A stretch of DNA of 64,000 nt from Clostridium estertheticum subsp. estertheticum (GCF_001877035.1 NZ_CP015756.1:2595001-2659000), one strand, 5' to 3'. Positions 52,867-62,542 are shown, numbered from the stretch's first letter. Notes: generated by a model not told the origin, from the letters alone. A program made the numbers and translations.

Positions 52867-54666
52867 TTACAACATTCCCATTTCCAAATATCTTTTACGC
52901 TTTCTAAAAAAAGTAGAAGAATTAATGCCCAATATTTTTGCAGCATCACGAACATTACCAGCATTGTCAAATGCCATTCTAATAAGTTTAATTTCTACTT
53001 TTTCAACTGCATCTTTTAAATTACCTATTTCCTTACACTCAGTATCTTTTTCTATGGTATTCGGAGACATTTTTATTGGCAAATCACTTTTGAATATTTT
53101 ATTACCGCAACTCATCACTATGACTCTTTCTACAATATTTTTAAGTTCACGAACATTCCCCAGCCAATTATAATTATAAAGTGTATTTAAAGCCTCAATA
53201 GTAAAGGTCTTTTCAAAATTATATTTAATATTCAATTGAGACAAGAAATGCTGAATTAAAGGTACAATATCTTCTCGCCTATCCCTTAACGGTGGTACGG
53301 TAAGAGGCACAACATTTAAACGATAATATAAATCTGCTCTAAATGTTTTATCTTTAATCATCTCTTCTAAGTTCCTATTAGTTGCCGCTAATACTCTTAC
53401 GTCAATTTTTATCGGTTTCACAGCTCCAATTCTTTCTACCTCTCCCTCTTGGAGCACATTAAGAAGCTTAACTTGTATGTCTAAAGGAAGTTCTCCAATT
53501 TCATCTAAAAAAACTGTACCTCCATCTGCAACTTCAAAAAGCCCCATCTTTCCTTCCTTATTCGCTCCTGTAAATGCCCCTTTTACATACCCGAAGAGCT
53601 CAGATTCTATAAGGGTCTGAGGAATTGCTCCACAATTAATTTTTATAAAGTTTTTACTCTTTCTTTTACTGTTTTTAAATATAAATTTAGCAATCTCCTC
53701 TTTCCCAACTCCGGTTTCTCCGAGTATTAAAACAGTAGTATCAACATTAGCTACTCTTTTAGCAACCTCCAGTAGATTTATCATCACTTTGTCGTTAGCT
53801 ACCATGTCTGTTAAATTTAGATATTGCATTCTCATGGCTTCTATCTCTGAATAATATTTTTCTGTTAACTTCCTATTTTTAGCTAACTGTTCTTCTAGTT
53901 CGTATAATTCTGTTATATCTCGTACATTTGTAACTACCATACTTATATTACCTTTATCATTAAATATGGGATTACTAGAAACCAGCACCTTTTTGCCTGT
54001 ACTGAACTCCTGCTCAATTGTATTAGATTTTCTAGTTTTTAAAACCATAAGAGTAGATGACTTAGATATATACCCTTCTTTTTCTAGGTCATACATATTT
54101 CTGGTTAACATGTTTTTTCTTTGTAACCCTGTTATATTTTCATAAGATTTGTTAATTCTTAATGTATTAGCTTTCCCATCGGTTATATATATACCATCAT
54201 ATGATGATTCAATAATTTTATTCAATTCTGTGCAATTAAGATTTGCCTCATCACATTCATAAATACAGTTTAGTCTTTTCTTTAGTTCACATATTTTTTC
54301 TAATGCATTTTCTAAACGTTGCTTATATATTTTATTCATGCTAAGAATTCCAGAAAATTTACCATCTGCATTTTTAACCGCCATATACCCTTCTACCTTA
54401 TCAATACAATCCAATATTTCAGAATCTTCATTTATAATATTTGTTGTACCCCTTAAAAGGTATTTTACATATGTATCAGGGCTTGTACCTTTAATAAAAT
54501 TATTAATTATATCATTTTTCGTTATAACGCCAACTAAGGTCTCTTTTTTATCTAATATAGGTATAACCTCAACTTTATTGTTACTAAATAACTGCGCTGC
54601 CTCATAAAAAGTATTATTTTCTTTTAGTTTGAAATCACTTTTTGTAATAATATCCTTTACTTTCAA
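52867..54666 (-). CDS. Sigma-54 enhancer-binding protein with CBS, PAS, AAA+ and Fis-type domains
   Basis: The protein has two CBS motifs (residues about 1-125), a PAS domain (near [20 protein letters not shown]), an AAA+ domain with Walker [12 protein letters not shown], the sigma-54 contact loop GAFTGA and Walker [14 protein letters not shown], and a C-terminal Fis-type helix-turn-helix ([22 protein letters not shown]). It should bind upstream palindromes and open sigma-54 promoters. CBS pairs bind adenosyl nucleotides and PAS binds small ligands, so both energy state and a metabolite may be sensed. The start is a TTG at 54666 with AGAGGTG (599 aa). Confidence 0.93.
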   Translation of the reverse strand: MKVKDIITKSDFKLKENNTFYEAAQLFSNNKVEVIPILDKKETLVGVITKNDIINNFIKGTSPDTYVKYLLRGTTNIINEDSEILDCIDKVEGYMAVKNADGKFSGILSMNKIYKQRLENALEKICELKKRLNCIYECDEANLNCTELNKIIESSYDGIYITDGKANTLRINKSYENITGLQRKNMLTRNMYDLEKEGYISKSSTLMVLKTRKSNTIEQEFSTGKKVLVSSNPIFNDKGNISMVVTNVRDITELYELEEQLAKNRKLTEKYYSEIEAMRMQYLNLTDMVANDKVMINLLEVAKRVANVDTTVLILGETGVGKEEIAKFIFKNSKRKSKNFIKINCGAIPQTLIESELFGYVKGAFTGANKEGKMGLFEVADGGTVFLDEIGELPLDIQVKLLNVLQEGEVERIGAVKPIKIDVRVLAATNRNLEEMIKDKTFRADLYYRLNVVPLTVPPLRDRREDIVPLIQHFLSQLNIKYNFEKTFTIEALNTLYNYNWLGNVRELKNIVERVIVMSCGNKIFKSDLPIKMSPNTIEKDTECKEIGNLKDAVEKVEIKLIRMAFDNAGNVRDAAKILGINSSTFFRKRKRYLEMGML

Positions 54667-54853
54667 AAAAACACCTCTCATTTTATAATAAATTAAACCA
54701 TGCATGCCTTATACATTGCATACTTAATTTTATTATATCAGAAAAGTTGGTATTGTATATCATTTTTAGGAATCATATACTTATATATAATTTTTCTTCT
54801 TTATCACCAAAATCTAGGCTTTCCACCGAATTAAAAATCATATAATAACTTGC

Positions 54854-56161
54854 TCAAGTCATCATTCCCTTTATATTAAGTGAACACCATCTAACTAATT
54901 CACTCATTATTAAACTTCCATCCCAAGGAGAATCATAGAAGTTCATGTACCCAATTTTCACAACTCTATCTACTCCAAATGTTGTTACCCTATCCGTAAA
55001 TTCTAAAACCTTTTCCTTATTCTTAGAAGCTATTCCTAAAGTTTGTATATTTTTAGTAATTAAAGGACATATATCAAATATATCCTCCACCTCTTTTATA
55101 AATATAGTTCTCCCTGTAATTGGTTCCTCAAGCTTTATTTCACTATCAATTAATATTGTATATTTAAGCCCTTTACTTATATAAGCTAGCTTATCAAGGC
55201 CTAATAAATATTCTCCTCTTTTGTTAATTATCTTAGCAGCAATAGCCTCTTCTAAATATAAATTTGTATATCTTTTAGTGATTTTTTCGAATTTTATACT
55301 TAGTATTTTAGCTACATCTATTACATTTAATTTACTTTTCTCTATAAATAACACTTGAGGCGAAGAACATCCCTTTTGACCAAAAACAATTGTATCTGTA
55401 ACCAAATTCTCTAAGTATTCTTCTAAATCGTCACTCTCAATAGCTGACTTATCAAAAACAGCAAATGAATACTTAGGGCCAAAAATCAAATCCTTACAAG
55501 TGGTTTTTTTTGGCAACAGGCAAATATCATCTACTGCTGCTTTATTTCCCCAAACTATCCTAACATCAGCTTTTAAGGACATCAAAGAATTAAGATTTCT
55601 ATCAAAACTATCAAAATAAACAAGGGCAATATTCTTAAGTAAAATATTAGAAGAATATGTTCGGCCTTCATATTCAACATTTATATTTGCTAAAATTATT
55701 AATAATTTATATACATCACTTACACTTTTCTTAGATACTCGAAGAATGTTGGCATTTTTACATAATATACTTTGCATAACGGAATAAATTCCAAGTGTAG
55801 GCACATTTCCAGCCATCCAATGACATACTATACCCCTTGGTTGTGCTTTAATGTATTTTTCATCATCTATCTGTACGAATTTATTTAAGTATTCGATATT
55901 TTCTAAGTTAAGTTTTAACTGTTTTTCAATATTTACCTTTTTCAAATAGAAACATAAAAATGAAACGCCTTCCACTCTTAATATTTCTCTGTTTTTTGCA
56001 ATTTTTTTGCTATACTCATTAATTATAAGTATTATAGCTTCTACTGGAATTTTATGAATTTCCGAAAGATTATTATTTAAGTAGGTTTCTATTTCATTAA
56101 AATCTTTAAAACTCATACAATTTTCGTTAAATTCACCATTTAGCTCATAACAATTTATCAT
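54854..56161 (-). CDS. LuxC-like acyl reductase
   Basis: The 435-residue protein belongs to the LuxC acyl-CoA reductase family, which reduces an activated acyl group to an aldehyde with NADPH. It shows PRGIVCHWMAGNVPTLGIYS, KAD with VRIVWGNKAAVDDI, and the acylated cysteine in FGQKGCSSPQVLFIE. The ATG at 56161 overlaps the luxE-like stop (ATGA), so the two are translationally coupled; GAGAGGTAGGG precedes it. No luciferase genes are near, so light production is not suggested. Confidence 0.88.
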   Translation of the reverse strand: MINCYELNGEFNENCMSFKDFNEIETYLNNNLSEIHKIPVEAIILIINEYSKKIAKNREILRVEGVSFLCFYLKKVNIEKQLKLNLENIEYLNKFVQIDDEKYIKAQPRGIVCHWMAGNVPTLGIYSVMQSILCKNANILRVSKKSVSDVYKLLIILANINVEYEGRTYSSNILLKNIALVYFDSFDRNLNSLMSLKADVRIVWGNKAAVDDICLLPKKTTCKDLIFGPKYSFAVFDKSAIESDDLEEYLENLVTDTIVFGQKGCSSPQVLFIEKSKLNVIDVAKILSIKFEKITKRYTNLYLEEAIAAKIINKRGEYLLGLDKLAYISKGLKYTILIDSEIKLEEPITGRTIFIKEVEDIFDICPLITKNIQTLGIASKNKEKVLEFTDRVTTFGVDRVVKIGYMNFYDSPWDGSLIMSELVRWCSLNIKGMMT

Positions 56162-57270
56162 TTCCCTACCTCTCTCTGTGCAAAAGTATCTCCACACCCT
56201 CTAACTTCAGCTTTGTCTATTCGCGACTTAAATTTAAAATACTTGCCGTGTCTACCACACTGGCAATCATCTATACCTATAAACTCGCCGACATCTTCAG
56301 TTAGCATAGCTTGTGATGGATAACTAGTACCTAAAATACTCATAACCTCTATAATCCCACTTTCTCCAAATTTCACTTCTTCTAATGTTTGTATATCCCT
56401 TATAATAATCTCTGCAAAATTAGGGACATGTTTATACCCATAATCACAATCAATAAAAACTACTCCTAACTGCTCTACCATTCCATAAAAATCTATTATA
56501 TTAGAAACTTTAGCCTTAAATACCTGTGCAGCAGTCTCTGAAAAGACTTTCTTCTCTACCCTTTCAGATATTAATTTTTTCCATCCGCCACTATGTAGCA
56601 GCTTCATATTTGGTATATTTAATTGTATTTGTTCCTGTTTTAAAACCTTTAAAAATTTAGACCATAATATATAGGTAAATCCATAAACTATAATTTTCTC
56701 ATCCTTATGCTTTCGCTCAAATGCAAGTAGTCTATCTATATTTACCATAAGTTCATCATTCTCTTTATCCATTACATAACAAATCTCACTTCCAAATGCA
56801 CTTACTCCTCTTATCGCTGCCCCACGTGCAGTCATGCTATCCCCTTTTTTATTGCTATCTTCATCATCTATGATAAGCATTGGTCTTCTTTGGGAACCTA
56901 AAAAATTTGATAATGTACTTATTAACCCTTGTGTTTGCCTTATTGAAGTTTTCTTATCTAAATATATTTTGCTAGGAATTCCTGTGGTTGTAGCACTAGA
57001 AAGCAACACTTTTGCTACTTTCCCAACCTCGCAAACTCTAAGATCAAAAGATTTAAACATATTTACAGGTATGTATGGAACCTCTTCTAATGTTTTAATA
57101 CTATTTATATCTACACCTAATTTTTCATACATAGATTTTATGTTTATATTCTCCATATTGTTATCTATCTGAGATAATATTATTTTTAAAAGCAGCTTTT
57201 CCTTATCTTTCTGATTTAAATTAAACTGTTCACCAAGTACTAGCTCGTCTATAATTTCCGCAATCTCCAA
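56158..57270 (-). CDS. LuxE-like acyl-protein synthetase
   Basis: LuxE activates a fatty acid as acyl-AMP and passes it to LuxC. The roughly 370-residue protein has EEVPYIPVNMFKSFDLRV, LLSSATTTGIPSKIYLDKKT, LLHSGGWKKL and a C-terminal CQCGRHGKYFKFKSRID segment like that of LuxE and phenylacetate ligases. The TTG at 57270 has AGAGGGTG at good spacing; a GTG three codons upstream is possible. It lies between the ligase and luxC-like genes. Confidence 0.88.
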   Translation of the reverse strand: MEIAEIIDELVLGEQFNLNQKDKEKLLLKIILSQIDNNMENINIKSMYEKLGVDINSIKTLEEVPYIPVNMFKSFDLRVCEVGKVAKVLLSSATTTGIPSKIYLDKKTSIRQTQGLISTLSNFLGSQRRPMLIIDDEDSNKKGDSMTARGAAIRGVSAFGSEICYVMDKENDELMVNIDRLLAFERKHKDEKIIVYGFTYILWSKFLKVLKQEQIQLNIPNMKLLHSGGWKKLISERVEKKVFSETAAQVFKAKVSNIIDFYGMVEQLGVVFIDCDYGYKHVPNFAEIIIRDIQTLEEVKFGESGIIEVMSILGTSYPSQAMLTEDVGEFIGIDDCQCGRHGKYFKFKSRIDKAEVRGCGDTFAQREVGK

Positions 57271-57288
57271 TTTTATCACCCTCTTATT

Positions 57289-58757
57289 TTACTTAAGTTG
57301 TTTAATTAACACCTTACCTGAAGAATTTTTAGGAAGAGTGCTTAAAAACTCTATATACCTTGGCCTTTTATATGGAGGCAATTGTTTTTTACAAAAATCT
57401 AAGATATATTTAAAATCTACAAATGGTTTATCCGCAACTAATACTACAAAGGCTTTTACCGCTTCTCCTAAAATATCATCCAAAACCCCAATAACAACGC
57501 ATTCTACTACTTCTGGAATTTGTAATATTATATCCTCTATTTCTTTAGGACTTATTCTAATCCCACCACTTTTAATGATATTTTTTTCTCTTGCAACTAT
57601 ATATATAAAACCCTCATCATCTACCTTAGCTAAATCTCCTGTATACAAATTACCTTTTATTAATACTTTGTCAGTCGCCTGCTTATCATTAAAGTATCCT
57701 TTCATTATATTGCCGCCTTGAGCTACAACCTCTCCAATTTCTCCAACTTTAACCTTGTTTCCCTGACTATTTAAAACTTGGAGCTGCGTCCCTTTAATGC
57801 CTCTTCCTATTGAATTCATCTTTTCCTTAATTAAACATGGTGGTAAATAAGATAACCTTGCTGTAGCCTCAGTTTGACCGTACATTATAAATATATCTAC
57901 AACCCCCAAAATATCTATAAGTTGCTTTATAAATATCTCTGGTAGCTTTCCTCCTGCCTGAGTTATATACCTTAATGTTGGAAACTTAGTATTCTTCATA
58001 TCAGTCATTCTAAGCAATATTTGATAAGTACTAGGAACACCTGAAAACCCTGTACAATTATACTTATTTATATCCTCAATAACTGTTTGTGGAAACATAA
58101 ATTTATTATTAATTACAAGACTTCCCCCTACTCTAAAATGAGTATGTAAAATTGAAGTACCATAACAATAATAAAAAGGAAGTACCGTTTCCACTCTATC
58201 ATTATTGGTAAGTTTTAAGTATTCTATTATAGAATTTGTATTGTATATAAGATTATAATGGGTAAGCATTACGCCCTTAGGATTACCTGTAGACCCAGAA
58301 GTAAACAATATTACAGCTACATCTTCTTTTATATTTATATTATTCGTATTGTTATTTGCCTCATAACAAATTATATTAAGATCACTTATATCTGTATAAA
58401 TTTCAACATCTTTATAATTAAGTGACTTTATTTTTTCACCGAATTTGTTTTGAGTAAAAATCACCTTAATATTTAGAGAGTCAATAATATACTTTATCTC
58501 ATCACTACTTAAAGCTGGATTAATAGGAACACATATAGCTCCACTTTTAATTATCCCAAAGTAGTTCTCAATAAAAAAATTAGAATTTTCAGAAACTAAA
58601 AGTACAGCATTCTTTTTTGATAAATTCTTGTTTCTTAAGAAAGAAGCTTTTTTTTTACATTTTCATAAATTTCTTTATAGCTAATCTCATTTTTAAAGAT
58701 AACAGATGTTTTATTAAGTTTTGATGAATTCTCGAAAATATAATCTGTAAAGGTCAT
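57289..58757 (-). pseudogene. AMP-forming acyl ligase, frame broken at a run of nine A
   Basis: The ATG at 58757 overlaps the ACP stop (ATGA) and opens MTFTDYIFENSSKLNKTSVI. At 58648-58656 the coding strand has nine A and this frame soon stops (AAG CTT CTT TCT TAA). A shift of one base restores SFLRNKNLSKKNAVLLVSEN and the full ligase: FTSGSTGNPKGVMLTHYN, YTGDLAKVDDEG, KSGGIRISPKEIEDI and the catalytic lysine in LPKNSSGKVLIKQL. The corrected length is about 489 residues. The gene may be broken, phase variable, miscounted in sequencing, or read through by slippage at A-AAA-AAG. Confidence 0.85.
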
Positions 58758-58996
58758 ATTTCAACACCATACTTACTAACTATTTTCTTAATGTCACCTA
58801 TAGTATACATTCTAGAAATATCCACCACGTTTAAAGCTATATCAAAAACTTCTTCCAAATTAGTTATAAGTTCTACATGTCCTAAAGAATCCCAATTTTC
58901 TATCTCATCGGGTCCCATATCATCTTTTATATCCTCAATTTTTTTTATATCAAATACATCACGTAACACCTTGTTTAGTTTTTCTAAATTGCTCAT
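58754..58996 (-). CDS. Acyl carrier protein
   Basis: The 80-residue acidic protein has the phosphopantetheine site DSLGHVELI in ENWDSLGHVELITNLEE. It is a dedicated carrier rather than the housekeeping AcpP, judging by its place before an acyl ligase and the LuxE/LuxC pair. AAGGAGG precedes the ATG. It is the first gene after the sigma-54 promoter at 59036, and its stop overlaps the ligase ATG. Confidence 0.9.
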   Translation of the reverse strand: MSNLEKLNKVLRDVFDIKKIEDIKDDMGPDEIENWDSLGHVELITNLEEVFDIALNVVDISRMYTIGDIKKIVSKYGVEI

Positions 58997-59035
58997 AGTA
59001 ATTCCTCCTTACTATTAATATTTTATTATATATAA

Positions 59036-59051
59036 AGCAATATTCATGCCA
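59036..59051 (-). promoter_or_regulatory. Sigma-54 promoter of the ACP-ligase-LuxE-LuxC operon
   Basis: The reverse strand reads TGGCATGAATATTGCT, with GG-N10-GC spacing. It matches the other two sigma-54 promoters at 14 or 15 of 16 positions and lies 40 bases before the ACP start. No upstream palindrome copy was found in the methylase gene behind it. Confidence 0.85.
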
Positions 59052-59087
59052 AAAGAGATTATACTTCTCCAAGTATAATCTCTTTTT
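59051..59087 (-). terminator. Terminator at the end of the methyltransferase gene
   Basis: Arms AAAAGAGATTATACT and complement with a six-base loop overlap the last codons of the methyltransferase gene and abut the sigma-54 promoter. The T tail is short. Confidence 0.6.
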
Positions 59088-60813
59088 CTTCTTCACTAAG
59101 GTGAAAGTAATCATATAAATAATTTTCATCTTTGCCCTTATACTCCATCATGGTTGGAATGCATAATTTCATTAAGTTATTTGGATAATACTCATATGCA
59201 TCCTCACCTAATTTTTTCGCAAAAGTCTTAAAATAGAATTCGTATATTTTACTATTTAATATGTATAATAAAAAATCATAAGTAACCGAAGCATCTTCTT
59301 TTATAGTAAGTGCATATACATCTGCACTAAAATAACTTCCCACGTCAAGAGCAAATCTATTACTGCTCGCTTTAAATGGAAAAACTATCTTTTCTCCTTC
59401 AAATATACTTTGATTTCTTCCCCATTGAAGTTCATACCATTTTCTAATACCCTTTTGACACTCCCTTCTTTTTAGAAGCTTTTCCTTCTGTAGTCCAATA
59501 TAAGCTATAGCATTATTATATTCTTTAGGATTACAAATTAAATCTGAATATATTATATAACTATCTTGCCTTGAAATTTTATTTTTTTCTATGTAACTAC
59601 TCTTAATCCAAGGTTTTATTATATCCTTTTCAATGTTTTTTCTTAGGGAAGTATCATTATTGAGTACAAAAGCTCTATCACACCCAGTTATTATTCCCTG
59701 ATAACTATAACATATATTACTAAGTTCAATATGTTTTTGTTGTTTTATTTTTTTTATTATGATTCTCACTTTCTCATCTACTAAAACCCACCCTTTATCA
59801 TCTAATTCTTTTTTATTTAGCATAAAAGCATTGAATTTATTGCCACCTTTTAAAAATACATTATTATAAAACTCTTTTTTTTCTTTACCTTTTACGGGCA
59901 ATGGCTTTATAATTTGAATTTGATTATCCTTAGTTTTATGATTTGTTATAAATATAATTAAAGGATCTATCCCTACATTTTTAAATGGTCTTATACCATA
60001 AAAATCTATCATTTTATCTATAGTGTAGCCATACTTTAAAAGCTTCCTCAAATTCTCTCCACTAGATGATTCTATAAAGTATCTTGAAGTAATAAATGTA
60101 AGTTTTCCACCCTCACCTAAATCCCCTAATGATTTCTCAAAAAAACAATATGATAAGTCCCCTTTGTCACTGTATACTTTTTTATATTTTATTTTTAGAA
60201 ATAAAGCATATTCGTTATTTATAGCTTTTTTGCCAACATAAGGTGGATTTCCTATTACGATATCATATTTGCATTCATTTTCATATAATAAAAAATCCTT
60301 ATTGAAAATATTTTCAACTATGATTCCCTTGCTTAAATCATATAGATCAATAACAAGAATTTTTAATGCTATGTCATCAATGTCAAATCCGAACAAATTA
60401 TATCTTATTATATGGTCATCAATATTTTTCACATTTAATTTTAATCCATTTGCCTCATTAATAAAGCTCAAATTATCCTTATATAAATTTTGAAGAAATT
60501 TAAAACAACAAATCAGAATATTTCCTGTGCCACAGGATGGATCGACAATTTTTATATATGGATTATTTATTATATGCGCAGCTTTTATAGTATTTTCTAT
60601 CATATAAGAGGTTATAGGTTCTGGAGTATACACCGTACCCTTCTCTTTATTATTCTTTATAAATTCATAATAGCCATCACCAAAATTTTTTCCACCTGAT
60701 AATTTTAATTTTATTTTATAATCCTTAAGGGCAATTACTTTATATATATCATCTATTGGACTTATTATAATATTGTATACATCTTTTATTTCTTTTTTTA
60801 ATAAATCAAGCAT
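59059..60813 (-). CDS. Orphan Eco57I-type DNA adenine-N6 methyltransferase, CamA-like
   Basis: The 584-residue protein has SAM motif I (VDPSCGTGNILICC), catalytic motif IV (YDIVIGNPPYVGKKA) and a TaqI-type target-recognition C-terminus (YSYQGIITGCDRAFVL, RRECQKGIRKWYELQWGR, FSADVYALTI, EYYPNNLMKL). These C-terminal stretches are, as recalled, very like C. difficile CamA, an orphan methylase acting at CAAAAA and tied to sporulation. No restriction gene lies beside it. GGGAG precedes the ATG. The identity with CamA is inferred from memory, not a search. Confidence 0.85.
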   Translation of the reverse strand: MLDLLKKEIKDVYNIIISPIDDIYKVIALKDYKIKLKLSGGKNFGDGYYEFIKNNKEKGTVYTPEPITSYMIENTIKAAHIINNPYIKIVDPSCGTGNILICCFKFLQNLYKDNLSFINEANGLKLNVKNIDDHIIRYNLFGFDIDDIALKILVIDLYDLSKGIIVENIFNKDFLLYENECKYDIVIGNPPYVGKKAINNEYALFLKIKYKKVYSDKGDLSYCFFEKSLGDLGEGGKLTFITSRYFIESSSGENLRKLLKYGYTIDKMIDFYGIRPFKNVGIDPLIIFITNHKTKDNQIQIIKPLPVKGKEKKEFYNNVFLKGGNKFNAFMLNKKELDDKGWVLVDEKVRIIIKKIKQQKHIELSNICYSYQGIITGCDRAFVLNNDTSLRKNIEKDIIKPWIKSSYIEKNKISRQDSYIIYSDLICNPKEYNNAIAYIGLQKEKLLKRRECQKGIRKWYELQWGRNQSIFEGEKIVFPFKASSNRFALDVGSYFSADVYALTIKEDASVTYDFLLYILNSKIYEFYFKTFAKKLGEDAYEYYPNNLMKLCIPTMMEYKGKDENYLYDYFHLSEEEKEIILGEV

Positions 60814-60866
60814 TTATTTCTCCCACCTATGTTACTAAAATTTATTTTTACCATATTATTATTTAA

Positions 60867-61502
60867 CTACAAACTCTCATCAACAATAGTTAATATTTGA
60901 TCCCGCTTTATTCTTCCATTTTCAACTAATTCGTAACAACGTTTTTTAATTTTTTCTTTGTAGATTTCATCTTTAATACTAGAAAGATTTATTTTAACAT
61001 TTAAAATTGCACTTTCAATAGATGCTTGAAGCATTAAAACTGATACCCCCGCATCAGAAATAGCATTTTTGTTACCTAACTTAGCCGCTACCATCACATA
61101 CTCATATATTTTATATGCTTCTTCCGCTACAATTAAAGGAACCTCTAAGGCCCCTAAATATCCATCTTTTATCTTAGCACTTCTTACTTTTTTATCATCC
61201 TCGTTTTCCTTTGGAAGTTTAAAAGCCGACATTAGAATTAAAAATGCCTCCTTATCTTTGTTCATTAGTTCTAAAAATTTACTCTGATATTTAAGACATG
61301 CATCTAGAGTTTTAGAAATAAGTATCTTTTCCTCATCACTATATTCATTGAATACCTTCTTACCTATAGTTAAATTAAACACCATAGAACCTAGTCCACT
61401 GGCTAACGATGCTGCAAGTGCTGCAACACTTCCACCTCCTGGAACAGGTGAATTTGAACCTAATTCTTCAATAAATCCTCTTACAGTTTTTTGATCTAAC
61501 AT
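60867..61502 (-). CDS. Cyclodeaminase/cyclohydrolase family protein (FchA-like)
   Basis: The 211-residue helical protein opens with the family motif PVPGGGSVAALAASLASGLGSMVFNLTIG. Members are formimidoyltetrahydrofolate cyclodeaminase or methenyltetrahydrofolate cyclohydrolase (FchA), acting on one-carbon folates. No histidine-degradation or acetogenic genes lie nearby to choose between the two. GAAGGGAG precedes the ATG. It lies 26 bases downstream of the EamA gene in the same direction. Confidence 0.88.
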   Translation of the reverse strand: MLDQKTVRGFIEELGSNSPVPGGGSVAALAASLASGLGSMVFNLTIGKKVFNEYSDEEKILISKTLDACLKYQSKFLELMNKDKEAFLILMSAFKLPKENEDDKKVRSAKIKDGYLGALEVPLIVAEEAYKIYEYVMVAAKLGNKNAISDAGVSVLMLQASIESAILNVKINLSSIKDEIYKEKIKKRCYELVENGRIKRDQILTIVDESL

Positions 61503-61528
61503 TTTTTATTCTCCCTTCAAAAATCTAA

Positions 61529-62389
61529 TTATTTCTTTGTTAATATCACTACTGACAAAACAATCATTATACTCCCAATTATAATTCTAGATGAAATAGC
61601 CTCACCTAAGATTATTATTCCTAGTATTAAGCTAACTATAGGCTCAATAGTACTTAGAATTGAAGCCTTAGAAGGTCCTATTAGTCTAACCCCTTCTAAA
61701 AATGCCATTAAAGCTACCACCGTAGATATAAATGCTATAAGTAGAATTGCCACAAGTGCATAGAAAGAAATATGGATGCTAAAATTATTAGTGCTTATAG
61801 CAGCTATAAACATAACAGTAGCAGATGTGCATGAAATATAAAAGGTTAATACGTAACTATTAATATTCTTAAATTCTTTATTAGAAGCTCCTAACACATA
61901 TAATGAATATAATACTGCCGCTATTAATGCTAGTATTATTCCTTTTATGTTAAAACTGACACTTGCCTTATCAATTAAAATATAAATACCCATTAAAGAT
62001 ATAATCAAAGAAATTATTTTTCTAGAATATATTTTTTCTTTATAAAACATATATGCTAATATAGTGACAATGGATGGATATATGTAGAAAATCATACTTG
62101 CCATTCCAATGCCTATATAATTATATGACATGTATAAACTAGAAGTTGTAAGTGTAAATCCAAATACACCAATAACTAATATTAAAATGGACTGTTTTTT
62201 AGTCAATTTCATAGATATACCCTTTGTTTTCAAGTAATAGAAAAGCATAATTGCTGCAAACAAAAACCTAAGGAACAATGTACTGTATGCATTTGCTCCT
62301 CCTTTGTATGACAATTTCGCAAGTATTGGCATAATACCAAAAGCACTAGCTGATAAAATAATGTATAGAATTCCTTTTGTTTTCTCCAT
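61529..62389 (-). CDS. EamA/DMT-family transporter
   Basis: The 286-residue protein has ten membrane segments in two EamA repeats (FGIMPILAKLSYKGGANAYS, LEGVRLIGPSKASILSTIEPIVSLILGIIILGE). The substrate is unknown; drug/metabolite exporters of this group often move amino acids or related solutes. AAGGAGG precedes the ATG. It is a separate gene from the EamA member in the 4-hydroxybutyrate operon. Confidence 0.9.
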   Translation of the reverse strand: MEKTKGILYIILSASAFGIMPILAKLSYKGGANAYSTLFLRFLFAAIMLFYYLKTKGISMKLTKKQSILILVIGVFGFTLTTSSLYMSYNYIGIGMASMIFYIYPSIVTILAYMFYKEKIYSRKIISLIISLMGIYILIDKASVSFNIKGIILALIAAVLYSLYVLGASNKEFKNINSYVLTFYISCTSATVMFIAAISTNNFSIHISFYALVAILLIAFISTVVALMAFLEGVRLIGPSKASILSTIEPIVSLILGIIILGEAISSRIIIGSIMIVLSVVILTKK

Positions 62390-62497
62390 AGTATCCCTCC
62401 TTGTTTTAACATATACAAAACGAAACTAAATAACAATCGTATAACTATTAAAATTGTACCATTTTTATGTTATTATTTCATCAATTAACTAAAATAA

Positions 62498-62528
62498 GAC
62501 CCCATGATAACAAAAACATCATAGGGTC
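62498..62528 (-). terminator. Terminator after the nitroreductase gene
   Basis: Arms GACCCCATGAT and ATCATAGGGTC, with one mismatch, lie 14 bases beyond the stop. The reverse strand continues TTATTTTAG. Confidence 0.8.
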
Positions 62529-62542
62529 CTAGAATAAATTAT

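Noticed and set aside
54854-57279. Bioluminescence operon
   Set aside because: LuxC- and LuxE-like genes are present, but no luxA, luxB or luxD is in the window. An acid-reduction module is the sounder reading.
57289-58464. Ligase read as a complete 391-residue protein from a GTG at 58464
   Set aside because: The GTG has no ribosome site. The missing N-terminal part is encoded directly upstream one frame away, so the short reading is an artefact of the A9 frameshift.
59100-59340. Enhancer palindrome for the third sigma-54 promoter
   Set aside because: No copy of GAACATGTTTC or a close variant was found in the expected stretch inside the methyltransferase gene.
59059-60813. Restriction-modification or phage-defence island
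   Set aside because: Only a methyltransferase is present; no endonuclease, specificity subunit, BREX or other defence gene lies beside it.
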